The notes beneath the pieces were generated by a model. That model made no database searches. It was given only the letters and a program-made list of their open reading frames with translations, and was not told where the DNA came from. A program made the translations under genes and the position numbers. This document shows, one piece after another, positions 47,309 through 55,800 of a stretch of 64,000 bases of DNA. Each line of letters opens with the position of its first letter. Position 1 is the stretch's first letter. Source of the DNA: Byssovorax sp. Its GTDB lineage: Bacteria; Myxococcota_A; Polyangia; Polyangiales; Polyangiaceae. The stretch is from assembly GCA_025362495.1 (NCBI GenBank), contig JANYGI010000126.1, positions 32,001-96,000 on the forward strand, read 5' to 3'.

Positions 47309-47372
47309 CCACAACGGACTCCACACGGAGTCAGCGCTTGACGGTGCTTCCTGCGCGAGGCTAAGCCGGGCC

Positions 47373-48677
47373 ATGTCTCCGAGCGCACCCCCGGGCCGTC
47401 GGGCCGCGGACTCCGCGCCTGGGCCTGCTGCCCCCGCGCCCGTCTCCGAAGGCGGATCGCCTCGCGTCCAGAAGCCGCGCCGCGCCGCGCCCGAGGGCGC
47501 CGTTCGCCCCACGCGCGCCGAGGTCAACCTCGCGCACCTGCGGCACAACCTCCGCGCCCTCGAGCGATCGCTGGGCGCGGGGCTCACCGCGGGGGCCGCC
47601 GTCCCCACGAAGATCTGGGGCGTCCTCAAGGCCGACGGCTACGGACACGGCGCGCCCGCCGCCGCGCGAACGCTGGAGCGCGCCGGGATAACCGGCCTCT
47701 GCGTCGCCTTGCTCGAAGAGGCGGTGGAGCTCCGCGACGCGGGCATTCACGTGCCGATCCTGGTGATGGGCGGCTACTACGGGAGCCGCCTCGACGGCCT
47801 CGAAGAGATCCTCGAAAACGATCTGCTCCCCGTGATCTACGACGCTGGGCAGATCGAGCGCATCGCGGCCTTCGTGCGCGCCGAGGGCCGGGCGCGGGTC
47901 AACGTGCACGTCAAGGTCGACACCGGCATGGGCCGCCTCGGCGTCTCGCCTGCCGATCTCGAAGGCGTGTTCGAGGCGCTCGCGAACCACCCCGAGGTGC
48001 GCCTCGATGGCTTGATGACCCACTTCGCCTGCGCCGACGCCGACGATCTCGGCACCACACGCGCGCAGCTCCAGGCCTTCCGGGCGATCGAGAAGCGCGC
48101 CGCCGAGCTCGGCCTCACGCCGCGGGTCCGCCACGCCGCCAACAGCGCGGCGATGCTGCGCTTGCCCGAAGCGCGCTTCGACCTGGTTCGCCCGGGGATC
48201 GCGCTCTTCGGCGTCTCGCCGCTCGACGCCGCCGCGTCCGAGGCCGCGGGCTTCCCCGAGCTCAAGCCGGTGATGCGCGTCCGCACCGAGATCGTGGCGA
48301 TGCGGTCGATCCCGACGGGGCAGCGCATCGGCTATGGCCACACCTGGCAGGCCGATCGGCCGAGCCTGATTGCCACTGTCCCGATGGGCTATGCCGATGG
48401 GCTGAGTCGGCTGCTCTCCAATCGTGGCCACATGCTGGTGCGCGGGCGCCGGGCCCCCATCGCAGGTACGGTGTCGATGGACATGACCATGATCGACGTC
48501 ACCGATGTTCCGGGCGCGAAGCTCGGTGACGACGTCGTCGTCCTGGGCGCGCAGGAAGGCCCGCTCGGCAAGGACGTGATCGGCGCGGAGGAGATTGCCA
48601 GTCACACCGGATCGATCCCCTGGGAGGTGCTCACCAGCATCTCGCGGCGCGTGCCGCGGTTCTACCGGGAGCCGTAG
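47373..48677 (+). CDS. alr: Alanine racemase
   Basis: 434 residues from the ATG at 47373. Interconverts L- and D-alanine for peptidoglycan. The PLP lysine is Lys86 in VLKADGYGHG, and the opposite catalytic Tyr is Tyr321 in RIGYGHTW. Other family motifs: KVDTGMGRLG, RHAANSAAML, FDLVRPGIALFG, MGYADGLSR, AGTVSMDMTMIDVTD. The first 45 residues are Pro/Ala/Arg-rich and unlike the family core; a shorter start is possible. Confidence 0.94.
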   Translation: MSPSAPPGRRAADSAPGPAAPAPVSEGGSPRVQKPRRAAPEGAVRPTRAEVNLAHLRHNLRALERSLGAGLTAGAAVPTKIWGVLKADGYGHGAPAAARTLERAGITGLCVALLEEAVELRDAGIHVPILVMGGYYGSRLDGLEEILENDLLPVIYDAGQIERIAAFVRAEGRARVNVHVKVDTGMGRLGVSPADLEGVFEALANHPEVRLDGLMTHFACADADDLGTTRAQLQAFRAIEKRAAELGLTPRVRHAANSAAMLRLPEARFDLVRPGIALFGVSPLDAAASEAAGFPELKPVMRVRTEIVAMRSIPTGQRIGYGHTWQADRPSLIATVPMGYADGLSRLLSNRGHMLVRGRRAPIAGTVSMDMTMIDVTDVPGAKLGDDVVVLGAQEGPLGKDVIGAEEIASHTGSIPWEVLTSISRRVPRFYREP

Positions 48678-48717
48678 GGCGAGTATCGAGCTGGCATACG
48701 CGGGGGAGCAGGCCTGT

Positions 48718-50256
48718 TCACCGGCCGCGCAGGTCGGCTGCCAGCTGCTGGGGCGAGAGAGCGTAGTTGTAGACGCGGACCTCGTCGATGACGCCGTTCC
48801 AGTCGCCTGGCGCGATTGACCCGCTCCAGCAGTGGGACTCGTGGTCGCTGCCGAAGCGAAGATACACGGGAGACGCGGGCGCGCTGCGGTGACGCTGGGC
48901 GGCCGAGTTCGGCGCCGCCGCCGCCGCGAGCACGCCGTTGACATAGAGTCGAACGCCGTCGGCGGCGCTCCACGTCATCGCGAGATGAGCCCACGTGCTC
49001 AACGGCAGCACCGGGCCCGTGGCAACGAGGAAAGCCTTCGGATCCTGGGCATAGCTCACCTCCGCGACGAGGCGTCCGCTCGCGTCGTGACCGAGGAGCG
49101 GATTGCACCAGCCGTCGCCGCCGCCGGCGTTCCTCGACGCGTGCACGATCACCTTGGCGACCCCGAGCGGCCTGGCCCAGAGCGCGATCGAGAACGGTGA
49201 ATCGGGGACGCCGAGATCGGCGAAGCCGTCGGCGCGCAGCGATGAGCCGCCGAGCACCTTCACCGCGGAGCCATGGTGACCCGTCGTCCAGAGCGCGCCG
49301 TCCATGAGCGAGCCGATGTGCGAGCGGCCGCTGCGATCGACCGCGTTCGTCCCGGCGTCCTCGTCGAGCGCGAAGCTCCCGTCGAGCGAGCGATCGTAGC
49401 TCGCCTCGGGCAGAGCCGTGACGAGCGGGCCGTAGAGATCATCGAACGATTTCCCCGCGGCGACGGCGTCGATCAGCGCCACGAGCGCGGGCTTGCCGCG
49501 ACGCTCGGTCCACGCGGAGATCTCGTCGCGCGCCTGGCAATAGGCGCCGTCGATCCGGCCGGTCATGCTGGTGACGCCTTCCCACGCGAACGACGCGTCG
49601 AGGCGGCGGAGATCATCGACGGCGCGCTTCGTCGCGGGAGAGCAGCGCGCGTTGTCGCCGACGAACGTCGCGACGCCTTCATTGAACCAGGTGGGGAGCG
49701 CTCCGGCAGGCGTTTTACCGAGCCGCCGCGCGATCTCCACGTGCACCATCTCGTGGAGCATCGTGCCTTCGGTCAGCGGCCCCAGGCCGTTGATCACCAC
49801 GACGGGGCGCGGCGCCGCGCCGAGGATCGCGCGCGATCGGCGGCTCGGGCCCGAGAAATGGAGCGCGCACGCGTCGGTCGCGCAGGAGATGACGACCGGC
49901 GGATCGGTCGTCGCGGCGCCGAACACGCTCGCGAGGGCGAGGAGCGATTCGCCGTACCAGCGAGCGAGGGCGCGACGATCTTCGAGGCTCGTGGCGGGAT
50001 CGGCGTGGAGGCCGCGGCACAGCGCGACGAGCGGCGCGCCGTTCAGCGCGATGGGTGGATCGCGATCGTCGGGCGCGGCGCACGCGGGCGTGTCGGCGAC
50101 GCGGGGCGAGGAGGAAGGGGCGGAGAGGGGCGGCAGCGCCGGCGCGGCGGTCGGCGTCGAAGGGCACGTCGGCGGTGCGTCGCGCGGAGCGGCGCATGCG
50201 GAGGCGATCGCGCTGGTGGCGATCAGGGCGAGCGACGCGGCGATGGATCGTTTCAT
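48718..50256 (-). CDS. Lipoprotein with MA-type metallopeptidase and LamG domain
   Basis: 512 residues. Lipobox IASAC. Residues about 70-290 look like a gluzincin (peptidase MA) domain: zinc motif HEMVH with downstream Glu in WFNEGVATFVGD. Residues about 310-505 form a concanavalin/LamG domain (FSIALWARPLGVAKVIVHASRN, WAHLAMTWSAADGVRLYVNGVL, GVIDEVRVYNYALS). Expected at the cell surface, perhaps cutting or binding glycan-decorated prey or matrix material. The fusion supports a secreted enzyme with a binding module; substrate unknown. Convergent with alr, 40 bases apart. Confidence 0.82.
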   Translation of the reverse strand: MKRSIAASLALIATSAIASACAAPRDAPPTCPSTPTAAPALPPLSAPSSSPRVADTPACAAPDDRDPPIALNGAPLVALCRGLHADPATSLEDRRALARWYGESLLALASVFGAATTDPPVVISCATDACALHFSGPSRRSRAILGAAPRPVVVINGLGPLTEGTMLHEMVHVEIARRLGKTPAGALPTWFNEGVATFVGDNARCSPATKRAVDDLRRLDASFAWEGVTSMTGRIDGAYCQARDEISAWTERRGKPALVALIDAVAAGKSFDDLYGPLVTALPEASYDRSLDGSFALDEDAGTNAVDRSGRSHIGSLMDGALWTTGHHGSAVKVLGGSSLRADGFADLGVPDSPFSIALWARPLGVAKVIVHASRNAGGGDGWCNPLLGHDASGRLVAEVSYAQDPKAFLVATGPVLPLSTWAHLAMTWSAADGVRLYVNGVLAAAAAPNSAAQRHRSAPASPVYLRFGSDHESHCWSGSIAPGDWNGVIDEVRVYNYALSPQQLAADLRGR

Positions 50257-50495
50257 CGGACCTCGGACCCCCGGCAGCGCCGACGATTGGCCGCAGGATG
50301 CGACGTCGCGGCTTCGACATCAACGGGGCTGAACGCCATCGCTCGATGTCCCCGCGCTCGATCGCTCCTTCGCACGGGCCGCATGGGTTACCTCAGGTGG
50401 TGACTCGCTGGTAACCGAGGGCCGTCGGCAGCCCTTCCGCCTCGCTGTACACCGTGCCTTCTCGCATGGCACTTCGCTTGCTCAGGCAAGAGGCC

Positions 50496-51414
50496 ATGAA
50501 CCTGCTTCGACTGCTTCTCGCCTCATCGACGCTTGCCCTCCTGCCCGCGTGCATGGAGCCCGTCACGCCTCCGCTCGCGAACCCCGCGCCCCCCGGCAAA
50601 CCCGGTCTCACCGCGACCTGGAAGCCGGCGCCGGGCGTGGGCTTCTCGCAGCTCGCGGCGACCTCGGCGGGAGAGGAAGGCGCGATTGCCTATCGCGAGT
50701 ACGACAGGACGACAGATCCGGCGAACCCCCGGAGTCGCGTCATGCTCCAGCGCCTCGACGCTTCTGGCATCGTCAAAGGGCCCGTGGTCGAGATGAGCAG
50801 TACGGACTCGCCGACGCTCGATTCCCTGGCGCTCGCCAGCGATGGATCGAAGTACCTCGCGTGCTGGGAGCAGGCCGGGCAGACCTCGTGCGCGACCGCG
50901 CCTGTCGGCGAAGGCCCGGCGACGGCGGCGCTCACCGTGGCCGGGAGCTCACCCGCGCTCGCGCACGGGCCGGCCGGATTCGCGCTCGCGTACGGTGTCA
51001 GTGGCCACGTGGCGTTCGCGCGCTTGAGCAGCGATGGCCTCCTCCTCGGTGCTCCGGTGCTCGTCGCGGTGGACACCGATGCTGCTGCGCCGCTCCAGCT
51101 CGCGGCTAACAAGGGTGGTTTTGCGCTGCTGCGCGGTTGGGTCGACCAGGAGGCGGCCGCAACGCACCTGCACGCGCTCGACAGCGCCTTTGCGCCGGTC
51201 GGAGAGCCGCTCGATCTCGGCAACCCCTTCGCGCGACGCGGGGTCCTCGTGAGCGCCGGGACCGGGTTTGCCGACAGACGTGGAGGAAGGGGAGCTCGGC
51301 CGCTTCGACGATGGCTTTCTCGCGGCCCTGGTGCTTCATGGCAATATGTTCGTCGCCGCGACGGGGGGTTACCCGGACGAGGCGATCGTGGTCGCGCGGG
51401 TGGCGCGGCCGTAG
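50496..51414 (+). pseudogene. Secreted lipoprotein gene with out-of-frame internal junction
   Basis: ATG 50496 after AAGAGG. Lipobox LLPACM. About 260 residues of propeller-like repeats (FARLSSDGLLLGAPVLVAVD, ALDSAFAPVGEPLDLG) run to about 51270, where the frame leaves sense. In another frame a typical C-terminus is present (VEEGELGRFDDGFLAAL, VAATGGYPDEAIVVARVARP) ending at 51414. A deletion of several repeats plus a frame change is the likely cause. Homologues of this kind carry many more repeats. Confidence 0.65.
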
Positions 51415-51488
51415 GGGAGCGATGGGGGGAGTCATCCGCGGCAGGCTCAGCCGGCTCTCGCTTACCCACCTCGCCGGAGGGGGCGACG

Positions 51489-51653
51489 ATGCGAGCAGCG
51501 ACGGCATTGGCGATGATGGCGTTTGGATGTGGAGGGTGCGCGCTCGACGCAAGCGAGACGGGCGACGACGAGCCGGCGATCGAGGCGGTCGAGGAGGCGG
51601 TCGCGAGCCGATCGCGCTCTCGCGGACGCCGCGGTGCTCAGGCATCGCGTTGA
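51489..51653 (+). pseudogene. Remnant N-terminus of a secreted lipoprotein
   Basis: A GGAGGGGG site and ATG 51489 give MRAATALAMMAFGCGGCALD, then ASETGDDEPAIEAVEEAVAS, typical of exported myxobacterial enzymes with an acidic prosegment. The frame then becomes Arg/Ser-rich and stops after 54 codons. No continuation was found before the PIN gene (stop 51700, opposite strand), so most of the gene has been lost. Confidence 0.5.
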
Positions 51654-51699
51654 TGTGCCGTGCGGCGCGCGCTCGAGGTCCGCCTTGCGTAGGCGTTGC

Positions 51700-52170
51700 T
51701 CATTCGCTCGGGGTCGCGGTGCCGAAGGGCGGCTTCGAGGAGATGTGGATACGGTTGATGACGTCCCGAGGCAGGGCGTCGAAATCGGTGTCCAGGGTGA
51801 GCAAGGTTGCGCCTGTTGCGCGGGTTGCCGCAGCAATCCACATATCATTCTCCCCTACGTTGGCGCGTGAGCCCTTCGGGTGCTTCCTCAATGACTCATA
51901 AATCACGGCATAGCTCTCGATGACAACCTCGTCGCTGATATCGACGGCCACCAGCGAATCGAGCATCATGTCGATGTTCTCACGCTGGGCGTCGGTGAAG
52001 CCATGCACGCGGCTGAGCGCCGCCAGCTCGCCGTGGGTGACGATGCAGACGCAGGCATTGCTCAGCTTCGTGCTGAGCCCATAGGTTGTCGCGATGTGGG
52101 TGCCGAGCGCCTTCCCCTTGTCGAGTACAACCAGGATGTTCGTATCGAGAAGATAAAGTTCGCCAGGCAT
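51700..52170 (-). CDS. PIN-domain ribonuclease, putative toxin (VapC-like)
   Basis: 156 residues. PIN fold: LLDTNILVVLD with Asp9, HGELAAL with Glu48, GENDMWIAAATRATGATLLTLD with Asp109, and TDFD with Asp129. These acidic residues fit the metal site that cuts RNA, often tRNA or rRNA in VapC toxins. It follows its upstream partner by nine bases on the same strand. The partner is not a short VapB-type protein, so assignment as a toxin rests on the pairing. A GC content slightly lower than neighbouring genes hints at transfer. Confidence 0.88.
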   Translation of the reverse strand: MPGELYLLDTNILVVLDKGKALGTHIATTYGLSTKLSNACVCIVTHGELAALSRVHGFTDAQRENIDMMLDSLVAVDISDEVVIESYAVIYESLRKHPKGSRANVGENDMWIAAATRATGATLLTLDTDFDALPRDVINRIHISSKPPFGTATPSE

Positions 52171-52179
52171 CGGGATGAC

Positions 52180-53130
52180 TCAGCTCATCTCGGCGAGCAA
52201 CGCGAGGAGCTCTTCCTCGGTCTCGGGCCCAGGCCACTTCCCGAAGAAGGCGTTGACCCCCGAGCTCGCTGTCTGCGGCTTTCGGTAGTCGGCCGCGGCT
52301 CGCGCCGGTCGAAGGAGAGGACGTGGAACCTTCGACCAGATCGACGGTTGACCCGCGCCCGCTTCGACGCTGTCTGCGTCCAGGCGGAGCACGCGACCCG
52401 AGGGTCGGTACACCGCGCGACCGAGGACGAGCACCCGCTCGTTCACCAGCGCGCACAGGGCGATGGCATTGCCGTCGGTGAGAACGCCCCTCACTTCGTT
52501 GCCGTCGTCGAGATGGATCGCGAAGGACTGCGTGCTCATCCGCAACATATCGAGCCGGCCGACGACGCGCACTTGGCGGCTCTTCGGCGTTGCCTCGCTG
52601 AGCCGTCGCGCGATCTCGACGGTGGCCTGGTCGAGCACGGCTTCGCCGGGCTTCCCGCTGCGATGCTCCTCGATACCTACCCGGTCAAAGTCGCCTTCGA
52701 GTAGCCGGCGGAAGTGCGCGATGTGCTGAAGTAAAGGCCGGTCGAAGCGCTCGCTGTCCTCGTCGCCCGCGCCGACATCCTGGAGAACGCCTGCCAGCGC
52801 ATCGAAGCCCGTCCACTCCGGAGGCGGTCGTGTCGTCCACATCTCGGTCTGGCGGTAGAGCTCGCCCGCAGCCTCGCCGAACGTAGGGGCCTCGAAATGG
52901 AGGAGGGTCTCCTCGTCGCCGTCCATCCCCAGAAAGCGGACGTCGCACGCGGAGTTGAACCACGCGCGCGGTCGTCCGGTGGCCACGCTCCGCCCCTCGA
53001 ACGCCATCAGCACCGAGCGCCTCACGCCTGTCTCGACCTGCTGGAGCGCCAGGCCCACCGAGGACGGCGGAACATGCTTGCCGAAGCGCTTCGGACCGGA
53101 AAGGCGGACGGTGTGGTGGACGGACTGCAC
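52180..53130 (-). CDS. Unrecognised partner of PIN protein, candidate large antitoxin
   Basis: 316 residues from the GTG at 53130, chosen for AAGGAG eight bases upstream. N-terminal region (VRLSGPKRFGKHVPPSSVGLALQQVETGVRRSV) is unlike known antitoxin DNA-binding domains. A beta-rich OB-like stretch lies at about 185-258 (VRVVGRLDMLRMSTQSFAIHL, VLVLGRAVYRPSGRVLRLD). The last 25 residues include FFGKWPGPETEEELLALL, resembling the toxin-wrapping tails of VapB/Phd-type antitoxins. Its position just upstream of a PIN gene supports an antitoxin role; a nuclease accessory or RNA-binding role is also possible. I do not recognise the family. Confidence 0.75.
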   Translation of the reverse strand: MQSVHHTVRLSGPKRFGKHVPPSSVGLALQQVETGVRRSVLMAFEGRSVATGRPRAWFNSACDVRFLGMDGDEETLLHFEAPTFGEAAGELYRQTEMWTTRPPPEWTGFDALAGVLQDVGAGDEDSERFDRPLLQHIAHFRRLLEGDFDRVGIEEHRSGKPGEAVLDQATVEIARRLSEATPKSRQVRVVGRLDMLRMSTQSFAIHLDDGNEVRGVLTDGNAIALCALVNERVLVLGRAVYRPSGRVLRLDADSVEAGAGQPSIWSKVPRPLLRPARAAADYRKPQTASSGVNAFFGKWPGPETEEELLALLAEMS

Positions 53131-53440
53131 AGGCGTTGCTCCTTGGACCGGCGAGGTCTCTACGGTAGCGCAAGGCGGACACGACGGGGCGTTCACGAGC
53201 GTCGCGTGACTTACCCCCGTATGCACCGGAGCAACGTCAACCGAGCAAGCGAAGGATCTCCTGGTCGAGATGCGCTTCCTCTGCAGGCTCGAAGATAGAC
53301 CGCGTCACGGGGGCAGCGCAGCCTCGATTCGACGACGTGTCTTCGTTCCCGAGGTGCGCAACAGGAGCCAAGGTGCGACAGCGATCGGTGCAATCGCGTT
53401 ACATTGACGACGGCTCTCCTCGTCCCTTAGTCTCGCTTGT
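53131..53440. other. Divergent upstream region of the PIN pair and the 279-residue protein
   Basis: About 310 bases with no convincing gene. It must hold the promoter of the PIN operon on the minus strand and that of the next gene on the plus strand. A slightly less GC-rich area (53385-53440) precedes the plus-strand ATG. I could not identify an operator dyad by eye. Confidence 0.45.
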
Positions 53441-54280
53441 ATGCGCTCCTACCGACTACTCAACCTCTCCGATCTGAAGCTGGGTCTCGACGACCTCCAC
53501 GACAAACGCCACAAATCGCTCATCAGCTCGACCACGGGGAAGAGCTACGAGCCGATGCTGGCCAACCGGCGGATTGCCGTCAACGCGCTGCCTGCGGCGC
53601 TCACCGGAGGTAAGCCGCTCGCGAGCGAGCTTGCTGAAGCTGACGCCCTCCACGATGGAATCGGCATCTCGGCCTGGCACATGACCGAGAGCTACTTCCG
53701 GAACCCCAACACACCTGCCGAGCAGCTCGACGCCGCCAGGCGCATTCGCGCGGCCTTCATCCCCACTCTGCTGGAGCTCAGCGCCAGCTACGCCACCGAG
53801 GCTGAAGCCGCGATCAAGCGTCAGCCACTCCTCAAGACCCTCAAGGCCGATCTCCAGATGTTCCCCATCGCCGGCGGACTCACGATGTTCGACTGGGTGA
53901 GTGACTTTCTCGCTGCCGGCCAGTCCCTGCACGGGATGCTGAGCGAGCGCGCCGACGTCGACGACACCGGACGCAAAGACGCTCACACGCTCCGCACGAG
54001 CACGATAGGCCTCCTGAACCGCTGCCGCGCCGCCCTCGCCGACGAGATGGACGACAACGCGAAGTTGCCGCGGAACCTCGATCAGCAGGTGTTCGCTTAC
54101 TTCGATGAGCTGGAGACGATGCGAGTCACCGCGGCTGCCGCGTCCAGGGCTGCCGCGAAGGCCGCAAAGGCGACGAAGGAGGCCAAGGACGCAAAGGGCA
54201 CCAAGGACGCGAAGGACGCCGAGCCGGCGAAGCCCGAGGCGGCGGTGCCCGTGGAGGCCACGAAGACCGAGCCCGCATGA
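53441..54280 (+). CDS. Hypothetical helical protein with Lys/Ala-rich tail
   Basis: 279 residues, no signal peptide. Residues 1-225 are mainly helical (LLNLSDLKLGLDDLHDKRH, LELSASYATEAEAAIKRQ); the layout is like some uncharacterised families but I cannot name one. Residues about 228-279 are an Ala/Lys tail with repeats (AKATKEAKDAKGTKDAKDAE), similar in composition to histone-H1-like tails, suggesting nucleic acid or acidic-polymer contact. Divergent from the PIN pair, so it may be part of the same unit. Confidence 0.75.
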   Translation: MRSYRLLNLSDLKLGLDDLHDKRHKSLISSTTGKSYEPMLANRRIAVNALPAALTGGKPLASELAEADALHDGIGISAWHMTESYFRNPNTPAEQLDAARRIRAAFIPTLLELSASYATEAEAAIKRQPLLKTLKADLQMFPIAGGLTMFDWVSDFLAAGQSLHGMLSERADVDDTGRKDAHTLRTSTIGLLNRCRAALADEMDDNAKLPRNLDQQVFAYFDELETMRVTAAAASRAAAKAAKATKEAKDAKGTKDAKDAEPAKPEAAVPVEATKTEPA

Positions 54281-54298
54281 AGCCGTGAGCGCTCTCTC

Positions 54299-54500
54299 GG
54301 GGCGCGGGGAGGATGCCGGTCACCCCCGAGGCTCTCCTCCTCCGGCGCGGAGCGGATGCCGGTCATCCTGGAGGGCAGCGGGTCGGCCCTCCCGGATGAT
54401 GCCGGTCACCGCGAAGGGCCTCGGGTAGGGGCGCGGAGATGATGCCGGTCATCCCGGAGGCCCGCAGGGAGGGGCGCGGAGATGATGCCGGTCATCTCGA
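54299..54500. repeat. Five-copy tandem repeat with exact 43-bp period
   Basis: The core GATGCCGGTCA(T/C)C begins at 54312, 54355, 54398, 54441 and 54484, each exactly 43 bases apart. Copies 1, 2, 4 and 5 share GGCGCGG upstream of the core; copies 4 and 5 are nearly identical over about 30 bases, and copy 3 is the most diverged. It starts 19 bases after the preceding gene and ends about 77 bases before the VWA lipoprotein ATG. The period is not a multiple of three, so it is not protein repeats. Confidence 0.85.
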
Positions 54501-54576
54501 CGGACCACCGGTCCCCTCGTGCGGCCCGCTCCCTCGGATCGCCGTCGCGCCGCGAAGTGATACGCTCTCCCGGACC

Positions 54577-55800
54577 ATGCGCGCCCAGCCATCCCCGCGG
54601 TCCAGGCGCTCTCTCCCGATCACGCGCTTGTTCTTCGCAGGCGCGCTCTTCGCCTCGATCGGCGCGGCGATCGCCTCGTGCAGCTCGCCGGAGAACCCGC
54701 CGGGGCTCAGCTCGGCCACGGCGTCCGCGAGCGGATCCGGCGGCGCAGGCGGCGACGATTTCCTCGCCGGCACCGGGGGAAACACGCCGCCGCCGCCCGA
54801 CGCGGGCGGCCTCTGCGGGCAGCTCATAACGCAGGTCCACAAGGATCCTCCCAACGTCTACTTCGTGCTCGATACGTCGGGCAGCATGGCAACCGGGGTC
54901 GGCACCTCGACGCGCTTCGGCCTCGTGCACGACGCGGCCGTGAGCCTCGTGCAGAACCTCGGCGCGCAGCTCAACGTCGGCGCGGCGCTCTTCCCGATGG
55001 CGACGTCGAACGAGGACTCGTGTCACGCGGGGGCCCAGGTCCTCCCCGTCACGCCGGGCGACACGCTCGACCTCACCACGTTCTCGCAGCTCACCGACGC
55101 CACGCCGTTTGGCGGCACGCCCACGGCGGCCACGCTCGAGGCGCTCTACCCCACGCTGACGGCGCTCCCCGGTCGCACCATCGTCGTGCTCGCCACCGAC
55201 GGCGGCCCCAACTGCGACGCCGACGCGGCGTGCACGGCCGCCGACTGCATGGACAACATCGAGAGCGCCTGCAACGGGAGCGTGTGCTGCACGCCCGACG
55301 GGCCCAACTGCTGCGGCGCCGACACCAAGCAAGGGCCGCTCAACTGCATCGATCGGAAGGCCTCGATCGACGCCGTCGCCAAGCTCGCGGCGGCGGGCAT
55401 CCGCGTCTACGTCGTCGGCGTCCCCGGCAGCGAGATCTACGCCGCCGTGCTCGATCAGATGGCCCTCGTGAGCGGCGCCCCGCAGATCGCGCCGCCCTTC
55501 TATTACAAGGTCGAGGACTACTCGAGCCTCTCGGGCACGCTTTCCTCCATCGCCGCGATCGAGGTCTCGTGCGACTTCGATCTGGTGACGCCGCCGCCCG
55601 ATCCCACGCGCGTGAACGTGTACCTCGACGACGACGTCATCCTGCAAGATCCCGCCAACGGGTGGGTCTGGGGCCTCGTCGCGTACATGGAGCCTCCGCA
55701 TGTCGTGCAGCTCCGCGGCGAGGCCTGCAAGCGCCTCAAGAGCGGCGCCGTGAAGCAGGTGCAGATCGCCGCCGGATGCCCCACGATGGCCACGAAATGA
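54577..55800 (+). CDS. VWA-domain lipoprotein
   Basis: 407 residues from the ATG at 54577. Lipobox AIASC, then a Gly/Ser linker. The von Willebrand A domain has its metal motif DTSGSM with later Thr/Asp positions (FGGTPTAATLEAL, VVLATDGGPNC). Inserted Cys-rich stretches (CDADAACTAADCMDNIESAC, CCTPDGPNCCG) are frequent in myxobacterial paralogues. Likely a surface adhesion or binding protein. Overlaps the acetyltransferase gene by four bases (ATGA). Its upstream region holds the 43-bp array, a possible regulator. Confidence 0.87.
   Translation: MRAQPSPRSRRSLPITRLFFAGALFASIGAAIASCSSPENPPGLSSATASASGSGGAGGDDFLAGTGGNTPPPPDAGGLCGQLITQVHKDPPNVYFVLDTSGSMATGVGTSTRFGLVHDAAVSLVQNLGAQLNVGAALFPMATSNEDSCHAGAQVLPVTPGDTLDLTTFSQLTDATPFGGTPTAATLEALYPTLTALPGRTIVVLATDGGPNCDADAACTAADCMDNIESACNGSVCCTPDGPNCCGADTKQGPLNCIDRKASIDAVAKLAAAGIRVYVVGVPGSEIYAAVLDQMALVSGAPQIAPPFYYKVEDYSSLSGTLSSIAAIEVSCDFDLVTPPPDPTRVNVYLDDDVILQDPANGWVWGLVAYMEPPHVVQLRGEACKRLKSGAVKQVQIAAGCPTMATK

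Noticed and set aside
54299-54500. CRISPR array from regular 43-bp spacing
   Set aside because: The conserved core is short, spacer-equivalents are partly similar to each other, and there are no cas genes.
54299-54520. Short repeated reading frames starting Met-Met-Pro-Val in the 43-bp array
   Set aside because: The period is not a multiple of three, so the copies fall in rotating frames with no conserved peptide.
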